From: Rana temporaria
Taxonomy: Eukaryota > Chordata > Amphibia > Anura > Ranidae
Reading direction: 5' to 3'
Length of the DNA: 64,000 nt
Assembly: GCF_905171775.1 (NCBI RefSeq)
Contig: NC_053492.1
Coordinates: 60,266,004-60,330,003 of the forward strand
Shown here piece by piece: positions 33,350 to 44,600 of this stretch; the first letter of the stretch is position 1, and the number at the start of each line of letters is the position of its first letter. The notes under the pieces were generated by a model, which saw only the letters and a program-made list of their open reading frames with translations, had not been told where the DNA came from and did no database searches. The position numbers and the translations under genes were made by a program.

Positions 33350-33590
33350 CCCAGGAACAGCCCAGTGGGAGTGGTCTCCCCGCTGGGTATGCTGGGGGAG
33401 GATACTTAAGGGGCAGACGCCATTTTCTCTGGGCTCTTTGCCTCATGGCCCTCCTGGCTCGAGGTGTGTGATGGTCCATTTTCAGCCCCGGGACCACGTT
33501 GGCCCGAGGCTGCTTTTCCGCCAGGTAGGCCCAGTTGTCTTGACTGGGGCCTGCACTTTGAAGGTGATCCTGTGCTGTCTGTCTGTATAG
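33350..33590 (+). mobile_element. Partial second LTR copy, same orientation
   Basis: CAGCCCAGTGGGAGTGG, TACTTAAGGGGCAGACGC and GGGACCACGTTGGCCCGAGG match 32450-32640 with clear divergence. A short TGTAGTGCCCTG start motif follows near 33646. The copies may be separate insertions or remnants of one element. Confidence 0.7.
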
Positions 33591-34613
33591 ATATACACAC
33601 ACAGTGTAAAAAATTAAATAAAGAATAAAAGATTAAAAAAAAATTATGTAGTGCCCTGTCCCCCTGTGTTCATGCGCAAAGGAGAAAGCTTACATAGGTC
33701 CATTATGCATATAGAGATATTGCTGTGAATGTCAGAGCAAAAGCAATAATTCTATCACCAGACCTCCTGTGTAACTCTAAATTAGTAACCTGTAAAGGCT
33801 TTTAAAGAGTCGCCTATTGAGATTTTTAGGTAGCGTAGTTTTGCACCATTTTACAGGCGCACATAATTTTAAAGCGAGACATGGTGCTAGGTATCTATTT
33901 ACTCGGCGTAAAATCATCTTTTATGTTTTGAAAAATAATTGGTTATTATATTGTGTTTGTGTTCACTAAGACGCATTAGAGCAGTGGTACTCAACCTTTT
34001 TAGTGTTGTGACCCCATGACAAAATTTTCCAAGTTGTGGGGACCCCCAACAGTAAAATTATTGTTGTAGCGTGGGTTGGTACCACCCAAGGCAAGGCAAG
34101 TAATTTGTACACCTAACCCACGGATATTTAGCGCTCCCCGAGTCCCTTCCACTCATACAGTATTAAACCCCCTTATGGTACATTTTAGGATGTACCACTC
34201 CCTCCTTGTTCTCCTTTCTTTTCCCTTTTATCTCTCTCTATCCTAATTTCTTGTTTTTTTCCCCCCCATCCCTCTCTCTAGCCGTCTCTCTTGTTGTTTC
34301 TCTTATTCTTTCTCTCCCCTTTTCTTTGTTCCTCCTCCTCTTTTCCTCTCCCTTCCATGTATTCTCAATTTTTATTTCTTCTCTTACTCCGTGATGGGGG
34401 GGGGGGGGAATAGGACGAGTGGCGGTGCTGGTGGGGAGTTGAAATGAGTGGCAGTGCTGGAGGGAGTTCTGATCAGACAACTTAGATGCTCTTGATCATA
34501 GGTGTGCGCAGCCTATGGCATTAGGGTGTGCACACCAAAGCTCAAACACACATGCGTGTGTAATATACCGTCTATGGCAGTGGGCAAGTCAGCAGGGCAG
34601 AGATTGGTGTCAG

Positions 34614-35322
34614 TGGGCCATATTCTCTCTAAATATCCGCCTGCTGCACTTAGGGCACTTACACTCCGCTGTCCCAACTTACTGGAGCAGGTGTTGTATT
34701 CCCCAAACACTTGCTCCATAAGTTGGGACAGCCGAGTGTAAGTGTCCCGGCGTAGCCTGACGGATCTCCAAGGGGGCGGCTTCTATTCAAATGAAGCGCG
34801 CCCCCGATGCGAAAGAACTGGGCATGCGCCGGGCTGCAAAAAGCCCAGTGCGCATGCTCCAGTTCTCGGCGGAAAACGTCAATGACGCCGACGTGTGCGT
34901 CATTGACGTAAAGTCGTATTCAAGAACGACTTACGTAAACGGCGTACCCGACGAAAAAACACGACGGGGACCCGACGCCATCCGTAACATGGCCTACGCG
35001 AGACTTGCGGAAACTTACCCCTCATATAGCAGGAGTAAGTTTCCGCTTACGCAAACGACGTTAGCGACGGTTACGCGACGCAAACTCGTTCGGGAATCGG
35101 CGTAGAAGGATCATTTGCATACGCAAATGACTCCTTCACGTAAATGCCATCTAGCGGCGGCCGGCGTCATTGCATTTAAGATCCGCCAGTGTAAGTGACT
35201 TACAGATGGCGGATCTTAAGTGTATCTATGCAAAAATGATTCTAAGAATCAGGAGCATAGATACACTGGCCAAAAAAGGGAGTTACGATGGAGTATCCTA
35301 ACTTCACTGAGAATATGGCCCA
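34614..35322. mobile_element. CpG-rich MITE nested in hAT-like element
   Basis: The left end TGGGCCATATTCTC is mirrored by GAGAATATGGCCCA. The interior contains GCGCATGCTCC, GACGTAAAGTCGT and CATCTAGCGGCGG, typical of the GGGCC-ended family. Mirrored CCAACTTACTGGAGCA-type hairpin arms lie near the left end. Confidence 0.75.
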
Positions 35323-35384
35323 GTGTCTTTTATTTGTATTATTATTATTATTTTTTTACAATTTTATTTTTATTATTTTTTTTT

Positions 35385-35460
<76 letters not shown>

Positions 35461-35649
35461 AGGAGCCCTGTTGGGGGGTCTTTGGTTAAATATCAGTGGT
35501 CTAAACAGACCCCTGATGTCTAACTTTTGAGACAGAGAAAGGGACTGAGGACAGAGATTCCCCAGTCCCTTTCTCTGCAGCCAGGCAGCAGGGGGAATCT
35601 GCACAGTACAGGGTGATTAGGGTGTGCCCAGGCACACCTTACACCCTAT

Positions 35650-36369
35650 GGGCCAGATTCACAAAGAGATACGACGGTGTATCTACAGATACACCATCGT
35701 ATCTCTCACGTAAACTGGTCCTATCTATGCGCCTGATTCATAGAATCAGATACGCATAGATAGGGCTAGATCCGACAGTGTTACACTGTGTTACACTGTC
35801 GGATCTTTTTTTCAATTTAAAAATGGCGCCGGGGGCGTTCCCGCTGATTTACGATAAATAATATGTAAATCAGCGAGATACGCAAATTCACGAACGTACG
35901 CGGACCCGTCGCAGTGTTCTTACGTCGTTTCCGTAGCGGTTTTCCGTCGTATACTTACCCCTTCTTTTATCAGGCGCAGCCAATGTTAAGTATAGCCGGC
36001 GTTTCCGCGTCGAATTTGAATTTTCCTACGTCGTTTGCGTACGCCGATTCACGAACACGCGCGTCGCAAGTCCCGCTCACGTCGCAACCACTGACGTCCT
36101 AGTGACGTCAGTGGGAGCAATGCATGCCGGGAAATTCCACGGACGACGCATGCGCATTTAAATCGGCGCGGGAACGCGCCTGATTTAAATATGACACTCC
36201 CCTAGCCGCGGAATTTGAATTCCGCTGGGGGATTTAGGATCCGCTGTCGCAAGTTTGGAGGTAAGTGGTTTGTGAATTAGCCACTTGCCTCCTAAACTTG
36301 CGGGAGCGGATCTCAATTCACGTAGATCGAGCGGATCTATAGATCCGCTGAGCTACGTGAATCTGGCCC
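35650..36369. mobile_element. CpG-rich MITE, GGGCCAGATTC ends
   Basis: The left end GGGCCAGATTCACAAAGAG is mirrored by CGTGAATCTGGCCC. TAT on both sides fits a 3-bp duplication. It is nested inside the element at 33982-36746 and has no coding content. Confidence 0.85.
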
Positions 36370-37049
36370 TATGTGCGCACGCCTATGCTCTTGATCAAGG
36401 TCATCTGCTGATCTGAACTGTAGTGGGGGATTTTAATGGCAACTCTAATCACAAGTAGTGTTACTCACTGTGTCTCCGGCTTTGTGGTGTCTCGTAGCTG
36501 TGACACCTATGATAAAATCAGGGGATAGGGGCTCCTGCAGCCCCTCCCACTTTAATTCCTCACCAGTCAGCTGACCTCTAGTCTCTGAATGGGTGGCTGC
36601 GAAGAGTCTGAGTGGGAAGCTGTGGCTCCAGGGACAGCCTTGCTGGGTGGCCCTGAAAAGGCTAGGAGAGCGGAGGCTTCAGGAACAGCCTGGGATTTGG
36701 TGACTCCTGGCAAATCTTCAATCGACCCCCAGGTTGAGAACTACTGCATTAGAGTGTATCTTTTCCTGAAAATGTGCGTTTAATAAAGCGCTGCTCAACT
36801 ATTGTGCCACATAAAAAATTGCAACAGCAACCATTTTTTTCCCCAGCTTCTCTACTTAAACAAAATATAATGTTTGGAGGTCCTAAGTAATTTTACTTGC
36901 AAAAAAAAAAGACAGAAAACTTATTTTTACATGTATGAGTGAATCGTGACGTTTGTCTGGAACTGGTTAAACAGCTTATCTTCTGCCTCCAGGGCCTGAA
37001 ACACATCAGACTGACATCATTACACAATGCAGTATAGTACTAATTGTCT

Positions 37050-37306
37050 TCACAGTAGTATTTATATAGCACCAACTATTTACACAGTACCTTACACATA
37101 TATTGTACATTCACATCAGTCCCTGCCCTCAAGGAGCTTCCCAATTCACATTCATATACGCCAATTAACCTACCAGCATGTCTTTGGAGCGTGGGAAGAA
37201 ACCCACATGAGCACATGGACAACATACAAACTCCAGGCAGGTAGTGCTGTGGCATGAGCTGGTCACCCCAGGCAGAAGTGCTAACCATTACTACACCACT
37301 GTGCTG
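37050..37306 (-). mobile_element. tRNA-headed SINE, minus strand
   Basis: Read on the minus strand it starts CAGCACAGTGGTGTAG and GGTTAGCACTT, resembling the tRNA-like A-box head seen in vertebrate SINEs. The body contains CATGCTGGTAGGTTAATTGG and CTCCTTGAGGGCAGGGA, and the tail reads GGTGCTATATAAATAC. I recognise this as a widespread vertebrate SINE/LINE-tail pattern but cannot name the family. The B box is degraded. Confidence 0.7.
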
Positions 37307-37731
37307 TCCAGTACACTGCAACCTGGGCTGATTTCTGCTGTACAAAGGGTTGTAGGATTGTAGGCAGTTATGCTAGCAGCATTAAGAATGTATATACAAA
37401 TGAACTGATAAACATTTTTTAACACTTGTCTGGACAGTCTGTTCTGTATAAGCTGCCATAGTGGGCTGGTTGATAATTTAAAGTGGAAATAGGCTGAAGA
37501 ACATTTCTATGGTATAACTACTATACACACACATCAATGACAATATATTCTTACCTAAAAACTCCTTGACTTGACTACATGTAGCCAGGTGCTGGGCTAC
37601 AGCAACATGGAGATGGAGACATTGACCTTTATTCTTCTTTTTCTCTACTGAAATACTGGTGGTATGCTGAACCATCTTCCTCTGGCCAGCAGGAGGAGTG
37701 CTAAAGCCAACAAAACACATAGGGCCAGATC

Positions 37732-38392
37732 CACATAGGTTAGCGGATCTTTAGATTTAAGATCCGCCGCCGCAGTTTTTTTAAAGCAAATGCTAATTCA
37801 CAAAGCACTTACCTCAAAACTTGCGGCGGCGTATCTTAAATCCCCCGGCGGAATTCAAGGGGGATAGGCTAGGGGGAGTGTAGTATTTAAATCAGGCGCG
37901 TCCCCGCGCCGATTTAACTGCACATGCGTCATCCGTGCATTGCTCCCAATGATGTCGCTAGGACGTCATTGGTTTCGGCGTGAGCGTAACTTGCGTCCAG
38001 CGCTTTTGTGAATCGACGTACGCAAGCGATGTAAAATTTCAAAATTTGACGCGGGAACGACGGCCATACTTAACATTGGCTGCGCCTCATAGAAGCAGGG
38101 GTAACTATACGCCGGAAAAAGCCGAATGCAAACGGCGTAAAAAAAAAGCGCCGGGCGGTCGTTCGTTTCGGAATCGGCGTATCTCCTCATTTGCATAATC
38201 GTTGCGTAAATAAACCGAAACGCCACCTAGCGGCCGGCCTGGAATTGCAGCCTAAGATCCGACGGTGTAACACAGTTACACCTGTCGGATCTTAGGCATA
38301 TCTATGCGTAACTGATTCTATGAATCAGTCGCATAGATACGACCGAAGTAAATCAGGAGATACACCGTCGTATCTCTATGTGAATCTGGCCC
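37732..38392. mobile_element. CpG-rich MITE, GGGCCAGATCC ends
   Basis: The left end GGGCCAGATCCACATAGG is mirrored by CTATGTGAATCTGGCCC. ATA on both sides fits a 3-bp duplication. Family motifs CATACTTAACATTGG and GCCACCTAGCGGCCGG are present. Confidence 0.85.
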
Positions 38393-39716
38393 ATAGACTT
38401 CTATGCAGAGCAATAAGAATCCTGGGAGTTGTAGTTTTAGATGGCAGCCATACAATGTCTACACTATAATGTTTACTCTACAGATCCCGACATGTGCTGT
38501 GCAGTTATCAGTGCACTAGCAGCTGGTGAAGGGCTCTAGGACTTAGCATCTCTACCAGCACTTCACATAAGGAAGCCTGTTAGTGGCTGCAGTTGCTGGT
38601 TGATCTTCGGCTACTCCAGTGCGTTATCTCTGTGATATTCCTGTTCCTTTGTCTCCTGTTACAGACCGGGCTTGTCCTTGACCTGTCTCCTGTTTGCTTC
38701 CTGTGTTCAACCTCAGCTATCCACCTGACCACGTCTGCTCTAATACCCACCTTGCTTTTGACCTTGGCTATCCACCTGACCACGTCTGCTCTGATACCCA
38801 CCTGGCTTATGACCTAGGCTTCCTTCTGACCATGCTCCAGTCTCATCATTATCCGAGTCTTGCAACACCTCATGGGCGCCACCTGTCTGGTTCTATACCA
38901 GCACATTAGCTGTACTCTGGAACCTCCTGCACACAGTCCAGCAGGCGACCCATGCTACTTTGGGCCTGACCTCTCCGGTTTCCACCCTCAGGGGGGTCTG
39001 GAACTTTACCACAAGGGAAGCCCTCTCTCTCCATTGGCCTCCAGCACAAGGTACGTGATAGCAGTAGGAGGAATGAAAATACTGCTGAAACTGCTAGTGG
39101 GGACTGAGCCACTCAGAGCAGGACACCAAGTGTACCCAATCAATACTGCACCCTATACTGCACTTATTCCAAACCTAGACTGCACCTATACCAACCCTAT
39201 ACTGCATCATACTGAACCTTTACCACATCTACCTTGCACCTGTGCCAAGACTATACCATATCTATACTGTACCTACTGTATACTACATACAGGTTACCTG
39301 GGACTGTCGTTTAGTTCAACGACACTCTTAAATTACCTTAACGATAGCCAGCAGAAGTACACCTCAAAGGACTACCCCTCCCGTACTAATTGTTTTGCAG
39401 GCCCCTTTGTTCCCCTGCCCCCACCTCTAGCATCCACTTTTCTTTTGGACAGTGCATACCCAGTTGGTCTAGGGATAGCATTGCCACCATAAATGCGCTC
39501 TGGCAGTATGGTTTCATCACTCGGTAGATTAAACTTTACTACTGCCCACAGCTGCACTTGAGGTGGCCTTGCTACTGTTTATGCTGATCTGGATGCCGAA
39601 TGTCGTTTTATGCCTGATCCTTAATGTTAATCACTTTGTATGCTAAATTGTGTTATTATTATTGTTAATCCATTTTTATGTTTCCCTAGTTACTAAAAAT
39701 TTTGGGTTACAATTTA
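38393..39716. other. Unclassified repeat-like intron sequence
   Basis: A roughly 52-bp unit with CTATCCACCTGACCACGTCT is repeated in tandem at about 38716-38815. The stretch 38560-39060 looks like LTR or 5' retroelement DNA, but borders were not found. 39115-39300 repeats ACTGCACCTAT-like words. The open frame at 38860-39492 has no recognised domain and is probably chance. Confidence 0.45.
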
Positions 39717-39968
39717 ATAACCGCTTGATCGCAAATCAACGCCATTACTAGTAAAAAAAATAATAATAATAATAAAAATTCGCCATAAATCTATTCCCTA
39801 TTTTGTAGACGCTATAACTTTTGCGAAAACCAATCAATATACGCTTATTGTGACTTTTTTTACCAAAAGTGTGTAAAAGAATACATATCTGCCTAAACTG
39901 AGGAAAAAATTATATATATATAAAAAAAAAAAATTGGATATTTATTATAGCAAATAGTAAAAAATATT

Positions 39969-41220
39969 GGGCCAGATTCACAAAAGAGATACGACGGCGT
40001 ATCTCCTGATACGCCGTCGTATCTCTGTGTTACGGCCGTTCTAACTATGCGACTGATTCATAGAATCAGTTACGCATAGCTAGCCCTAAGATCCGACAGG
40101 TGTAATTGAATTACACTGTCGGATCTTAAGGATGCAATTCTAGGCCGGCCGCTAGGTGGCGAGGCCATTGCGGTCGGCGTAGAATATGCAAATGACTAGT
40201 TACGGCGATTCCCGAACGTCCACGCTTGCCCGTCGATCTAACTTTACGTCGTTTCCGTCGAGTTACGCCGCGTAAAATTAGGGCTGAGCCCTAGTTGTTC
40301 TAAGCCATGTTAAGTATGGCCGTCGTTCCCGCGTCGAAATGTAAAAAACAACATCGTTTGCGTAAGTCGTCCGTGAATGGCGCTGGACGCCATTTACGTT
40401 AACGTCTAAACAAATGACGTCCATGTGACGTCATTTAGCGCAATGCACGTCGGGTAATTTACCCGACGGAGCATGCGCAGTACGTTCGGCGCGGGAACGC
40501 GCCTAATTTTTTTTTTTAAAAGTGTATTTTGTGCGTGTACTCGAGAGAGGAGCCGGACTGCAGGAGTTGGGAGTAGGCAGGCCTTCCCTAGAGGCAATCT
40601 GCCACCTTTCTCCATGCCCCAGGTGGCAATGGCGGGTGTGTGAGGGGATCCTCCCACACAGCCCGCCCTACCTGCTCCGCTTTGAAGCCCAACGGGGCAG
40701 AGGGACTCCCTATAAGGGAGTGAGAGGACTAGCCCGCTCAACCAGCCCCGTTAGTCCTTCGCCTCTCTTTTTAGAGACCGTGTGGTCAAAGTGCATGTGT
40801 GTTAACCCAATTTCGAGTGCGTGTGTAGGTGTGGTGGTTTTTGTGGGAGGGGGGTGGGCGTACTAAGCGCAGGCTTACCTCGCATAGCACACCCACCGGG
40901 AGCCGGGCTGAGACCACCAAACTCAATTCACATGTAGCCGAGACCGGGAACCGAACCCCTAGCTGCAGAGGTGAATGGCTTGTCAGCGCAGTGCCAATCG
41001 CGTTGAGCCACCGCAGCTCCCTAACGCGCCTAATTTAAATGGTGCCCGCCCCATTTGAATTGGGCAGGCTTGCGCCGAGCGCATTTACGTTACACCGTCG
41101 CAAGTTTACAGGTAAGAGTTCTGAGAATCAGGCACTTACGCTGTAAACCTGCGGCGGGGTAACGTAAATCAGATACGTTACGCTGCCGTGGAGCAACGTA
41201 ATTGTATCTGAATCTGGCCC
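39969..41220. mobile_element. CpG-rich MITE nested in a TTAACCACTT element and split by a SINE
   Basis: The left end GGGCCAGATTCACAAAAGAG is mirrored by GTATCTGAATCTGGCCC. ATT on both sides fits a 3-bp duplication. It carries CATGTTAAGTATGGCCG and CCGCTAGGTGGCG. The SINE at 40510-41022 interrupts it. Confidence 0.85.
40510..41022 (-). mobile_element. tRNA-derived SINE with perfect 14-bp target duplication
   Basis: AACGCGCCTAATTT occurs at 40496-40509 and again at 41023-41036. The left edge is poly-T then AAAAGTG, so the element lies on the minus strand with a short A-tail. Its minus-strand head reads GGGAGCTGCGGTGGCTCAAC, with an A-box-like GTGGCTCAACGCGATTGG, and GGGGTTCGGTTCCCGG is a good B box about 60 nt in. 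The body is about 510 bp. Plus-strand open frames here are not genes. Head and duplication are seen; the source tRNA was not worked out. Confidence 0.88.
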
Positions 41221-41449
41221 ATTGTGGTTTTTTTTTCTAACTTGTCACTCTTCTTTTGTTTATAGCGTAAGAAATAAAAACAGCATAGATGATCAAATAG
41301 CACCAAAAGAAAGCTCTATTTGTGGGGGGGGGGGGGGGGGGGAAATGGATACAGTGTTGCATGACTGCGTTCAAAGTGTGACAGCACTGAAAGCTGAAAA
41401 ATGGCCTGGGCAGGAAGGGGGTTTAAGTGCACAGTATTGAGGTGGTTAA

Positions 41450-42363
41450 AGTAGTTTTTAAAGGCAGAATACTTTTCATCTTAATGCATTTTATGCATTA
41501 AGATAAAAACTATTTTGTGTGCAGCAGCCCCCATCAGCCCTTCTAATACTTACCTGAGTCCCATCTCGATCCAGTGATGTTGCACGAGAGACTCAGCTGT
41601 ACGGGACTCCCCTCCCCATTGGCTGAGACAGCAGCTTGGCACCATTGGCTCCTCCTGTTGTCAATCAAAGTCAGTGAGACAATTAGGAGAGAAAGGGGGC
41701 AGGGCCAGGCCATGTCTCCATGTCTAAATGAACACAGGGAGCTGCGGCCTGGCTTAGGTGCTCCCATAGCAATCTGCTTGCTGTGGGGGCACTCAATAGG
41801 ATAGGGGGACCAGGAGCACCAAATAAGGACCCAAGAAAAGGAGGATGTGGGCTGCTCTGTGCAAAACCAACTGCACAGAGCAGGTAAGTATAACATGTTT
41901 GTTATTTTTAACAGGGAAAAAAACGAGACTAGTATTATTTTATGTTTGCCTTTACTACTTGGTTTAGTGCTAGTTTTTTGATATAGCTCTACTAATTTTA
42001 GTGGTTTCCTATGATATTTTATCTTTGTACACTCCTGGTGTGTCAGAGGGGCTGAGGTTCTTGAAAAGGTTGAGGCAAAGAAAAGAGGACCCATCCTAAT
42101 CAGCTGCTACAATGGGGGTAGTGTTGGCTTATGTAACCGAATTACAGTTATACCAGGGCTTCATTGGGCTTTACCATAACACTTATCTACCCACACTAAA
42201 CACTGAATGCATATGCTGGTGGAAGCAAAAGCTAAAGAAGTTATATTTTTCTTTTAAATGATGTGCACTGCCTGACTCAACCATCTTTAAAGTTATTTAG
42301 AATATTGATTAATTGATTTGCAGAAGGTCAAATGCTCTACTTCATTATGAAGGTCACACTTAC
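41450..42363. other. Intron sequence, unclassified repeat at its start
   Basis: 41455-41950 resembles the dispersed repeat at 11306-11978 in having ATACTTACCT, an AGCTGTACGGG-type hairpin and GCAGAGCAGGTAAGTATAAC near the end. No transposon ends were defined. The 183-codon minus-strand open frame at 41543-42094 has no recognised domain. Confidence 0.45.
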
Positions 42364-42576
42364 CATGTATTGGTGCAGAACCAATTGTGAAATTTCGAGT
42401 GTAGCCAGTGTCATTTACACAGCATGTTAAGTTTACCAGTGCTGTGTTTTTACACGTCAGATATGTTTGCAGAGGGTAAACTGTTATTTCTTCTGTTAGA
42501 GGCAAAGGTATGATAATCACAGTGAGACTGGCGTTTGTACTTAGGCTGCCCTGGTAGACGACACAAAGGTAGGTTC
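42364..42576 (-). CDS. adgrf5: ADGRF5-like exon: end of one Ig domain and start of the next
   Basis: This 213-bp exon (phase 1 both ends) encodes about 70 residues. The acceptor is TTTTGTTCACAG and the donor is CATG/GTAAGT. It opens with the tail half of an I-set-like Ig domain, GTYLCVVYQG, where the cysteine pairs with VNC of the 52119-52283 exon. ALVNLTCC, FTIG and SAPIH then begin another Ig-like domain finished by the 31127-31258 exon. Several N-glycosylation sites mark it as extracellular. Its make-up mirrors the 61872-62069 exon. Confidence 0.9.
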
Positions 42577-42587
42577 CTGTGAACAAA

Positions 42588-42702
42588 AGACCAATCAAAT
42601 TATGTAAGGTTAGATTGCACCCACCTGCCCACAATGTCCCCAACACTGGGGCTATATCATCCAACACATGAAAATCCACAAGTAGGATATAAAATATATA
42701 GC
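42588..42702 (+). repeat. Single unit of a 120-bp dispersed repeat
   Basis: It contains GCACCCACCTGCCCACA and CACATGAAAATCCAC, matching the units at 45114-45480. It lies immediately upstream of the 42364-42576 exon on the transcribed strand and next to a hAT-like element. Confidence 0.6.
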
Positions 42703-42710
42703 AATAAGCC

Positions 42711-43153
42711 CAGGGGTCAAGTCCTGGGGAAAAAAGTGTGGGAACTCTCACCCAAAATCCACTCCCCCACCAAAAAAAAAAAAAAATGATACGCTCATAT
42801 GCATAATTACTAAACCGCAAGTTCTTTCTAAATCCTGCGATAACTCGCGGCAGACCTCCGCAATGTCTCCTGGGAACAATGACAAAAGCTCCCAGGAGAC
42901 ATTGCGGCATCGAGGAAGTGACAGAATACCCGCACACTACCCGATGAATCCATACACAGGAAGCGGCCAGTAACATAAAGGATTACTAAGGTTCGCTTGC
43001 CCCGGAGAGTGACTCGAGCTGGGCATCGCTGCTTAGTGAGGGATTGGCTCGGCTGCTCAAGGCTGCTCTAGTCCTGCAAAGGGAACTGAGTTCCTGCTGT
43101 GAAAAAAGTGCAGGAACTCCGTTCCCACGCGTTCCCGCAGGACTTGAGCCCTG
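42711..43153. mobile_element. hAT-like MITE
   Basis: The left end CAGGGGTCAAGTCCTG is mirrored by CAGGACTTGAGCCCTG. AATAAGCC flanks both sides, an exact 8-bp duplication. A CTCCTGGGAACAATG hairpin lies near the centre. No coding content is seen. Confidence 0.88.
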
Positions 43154-43184
43154 AATAAGCCATAACAAATTGTAATGGCTAGAT

Positions 43185-44100
43185 GACCAGGTCAGAGCAT
43201 CTCCAAAACTGCAGCTCTTGTGGGATGTTCCCAGTCTGTAGTGGTCAGAACCTATTATAAGTGGTCCAAGGAAGGAAAACCGGTGAACAATGGCCAGCCA
43301 AGGCTCATTGATGGGAGAAGGCTGTCCTGTGTAGTCCAATCAAATAGAAGAGTTATGCCTCGTACACACGACCAGCTTTCCCGTCTGGAAAACTGCCATG
43401 ACAGCTTTTGGCTGGGAAAACTGTCAGTGTATATGCTCCATGGCAGTTTTCCCAACAGGAAAACCTTCTGGAAAAATGAGAACATGCTTTCTTTGTTCCT
43501 GCCGGGATTCCCAGCGGTCTTTTTCCCGGAAGTTTTCCTATGGGAAACACTGCGGTGGAGCACACACGGCCAAAGCTCTCATGGCAGTTTTCCTGAAGGA
43601 AGAAGCTGCCGAGCAGGTTCTCGGCTTTCCCCTCGGTTTTCCCGGCGGTAAAAAGTCAGCCGGAAAACCCGTACGTGTGTAACTGTAGCTCAAATTCATG
43701 AAAAAGTTAATGCTGGTTCTAAAAGAAAGGTGTCAGAACACGCAGTGTATCGCAGTTTGTTGTGTATGGGGCCCATGTGACACGTGTCCACAGCCACAAA
43801 AGCACCAACAATAGGTATGTGAGCATCAGAACTGGATTACGTAGCAATGGAAGAAGGTGACCTGGTCTGATGAATTCAAGAATGATTTGAGGAGAAAGAC
43901 AACAATGAGTTTGAGGTGTTGAGTTGACTTTCAAATTCTCAACATTTCAATCCAATTGAGCATCTGTGAAATGCGTTGACAAAACAAGTAGATCCATGGA
44001 GGCCCCACGTCACAACTTACAGGACTTAAAGGATCTGCTACTGATGGCTTGGCGCCAGATACAGCAGAATACCTGCAGAAGTCTAGTGGACTTGCAACCT
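43185..44100 (+). pseudogene. Tc1/mariner transposase remnant, interrupted
   Basis: The N-terminal part (43195-43350) encodes AALVGCSQSVV and YYKWSKEGKPV, the helix-turn-helix region of Tc1-like transposases. The C-terminal part (43950-44100) preserves nucleotide blocks such as CAATCCAATTGAGCATCTG and GATCCATGGAGGCCCCAC, from the region after the last catalytic residue. Frameshifts, stops and a MITE at about 43352-43686 break it. The inactivation is clear. Confidence 0.8.
43352..43686. mobile_element. GTACACAC-type MITE inside a Tc1 pseudogene
   Basis: The left end ATGCCTCGTACACACGACC is mirrored loosely by CCCGTACGTGTGTAAC. The arms repeat TGGCAGTTTTCC and GGGAAAACTGCC words. The transposase homology resumes immediately at TGTAGCTCAAATTCATG. 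Confidence 0.75.
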
Positions 44101-44600
44101 CACTATGCCCATCAATTTCAGCCACTGTGCCATCAATTGCAGCCACTGTGCCCATCATTTGCAGCCACTATGCAATTAAAAGGCAGCCACTGTGCCCATC
44201 AATTGCAGCCACTGTGCCCATCAATTGCAGCCACTGTGCCCATCATTTGCAGCCACTATGCAATTAAACGCAGCCACTGTGCCCATCAATTGCAGCCACT
44301 GTGCCCCACCAATTGCAGCCACTGTGCCCCATCAAATGCAGCCCCTGTGCCCCATGAAACACAGCCACTGTGCCATCAAACGCAGCCACTGTGCCATCAA
44401 ATGCAGATACTGTGCTCATCAGATGCTGCCACTGTGCTCATCAAATGCAGTCATTGAGCGATCAATTGCCGCCACTGTGCCCATCAAATGCTGTAACTGT
44501 GCCCATCAAATGCTGCCACTGTGCCCATCAAATGCCGCCACTGTGCCCATCAAATACCGCCACTTTGCCCTTCAAATGCCACCACTGTGTGCATCAATGA
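44100..44600 (+). repeat. Minisatellite, about 21-22-bp unit
   Basis: Roughly 23 units like GCAGCCACTGTGCCCATCAA, with variants TTTGCAGCCACTATG and AATGCCGCCACTG. Open frames rich in Cys, His and Pro result from the repeat. The same unit occurs at 27586-28690. Confidence 0.9.

Larger units (their letters stand above)
33982..36746. mobile_element. hAT-like element carrying nested MITEs
   Basis: The left end CAGTGGTACTCAACC is mirrored by GGTTGAGAACTACTG. CATTAGAG flanks both sides, an exact 8-bp duplication. About half of its length is two nested MITEs at 34614-35322 and 35650-36369 plus a (TA)n tract at about 35390-35456. A truncated related copy lies at 60360-61375. No transposase remains. 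Confidence 0.85.
39717..41449. mobile_element. Left-truncated TTAACCACTT-family element
   Basis: Interior words AAACCAATCAATATACGC, GCACCAAAAGAAAGCTC and the end GGTGGTTAA match this family. The left terminus is missing or diverged. The element is split by the MITE at 39969-41220. A poly-G tract lies at about 41323-41342. Confidence 0.65.

Noticed and set aside
38860..39492. 210-codon plus-strand frame
   Set aside because: Low-complexity threonine/proline-rich sequence in repeat-like DNA; no domain and no conserved start context.
40829..41038. B-box/A-box sequence near 40900-41020 considered as a tRNA gene
   Set aside because: The tRNA-like head is followed by a 450-bp body and A-tail with a 14-bp target duplication, so it is a SINE; cloverleaf pairing was not convincing.
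41543..42094. 183-codon minus-strand frame in the same direction as the receptor
   Set aside because: Falls in a dispersed repeat, lacks Ig or receptor features and would break the matching phases of the neighbouring exons.
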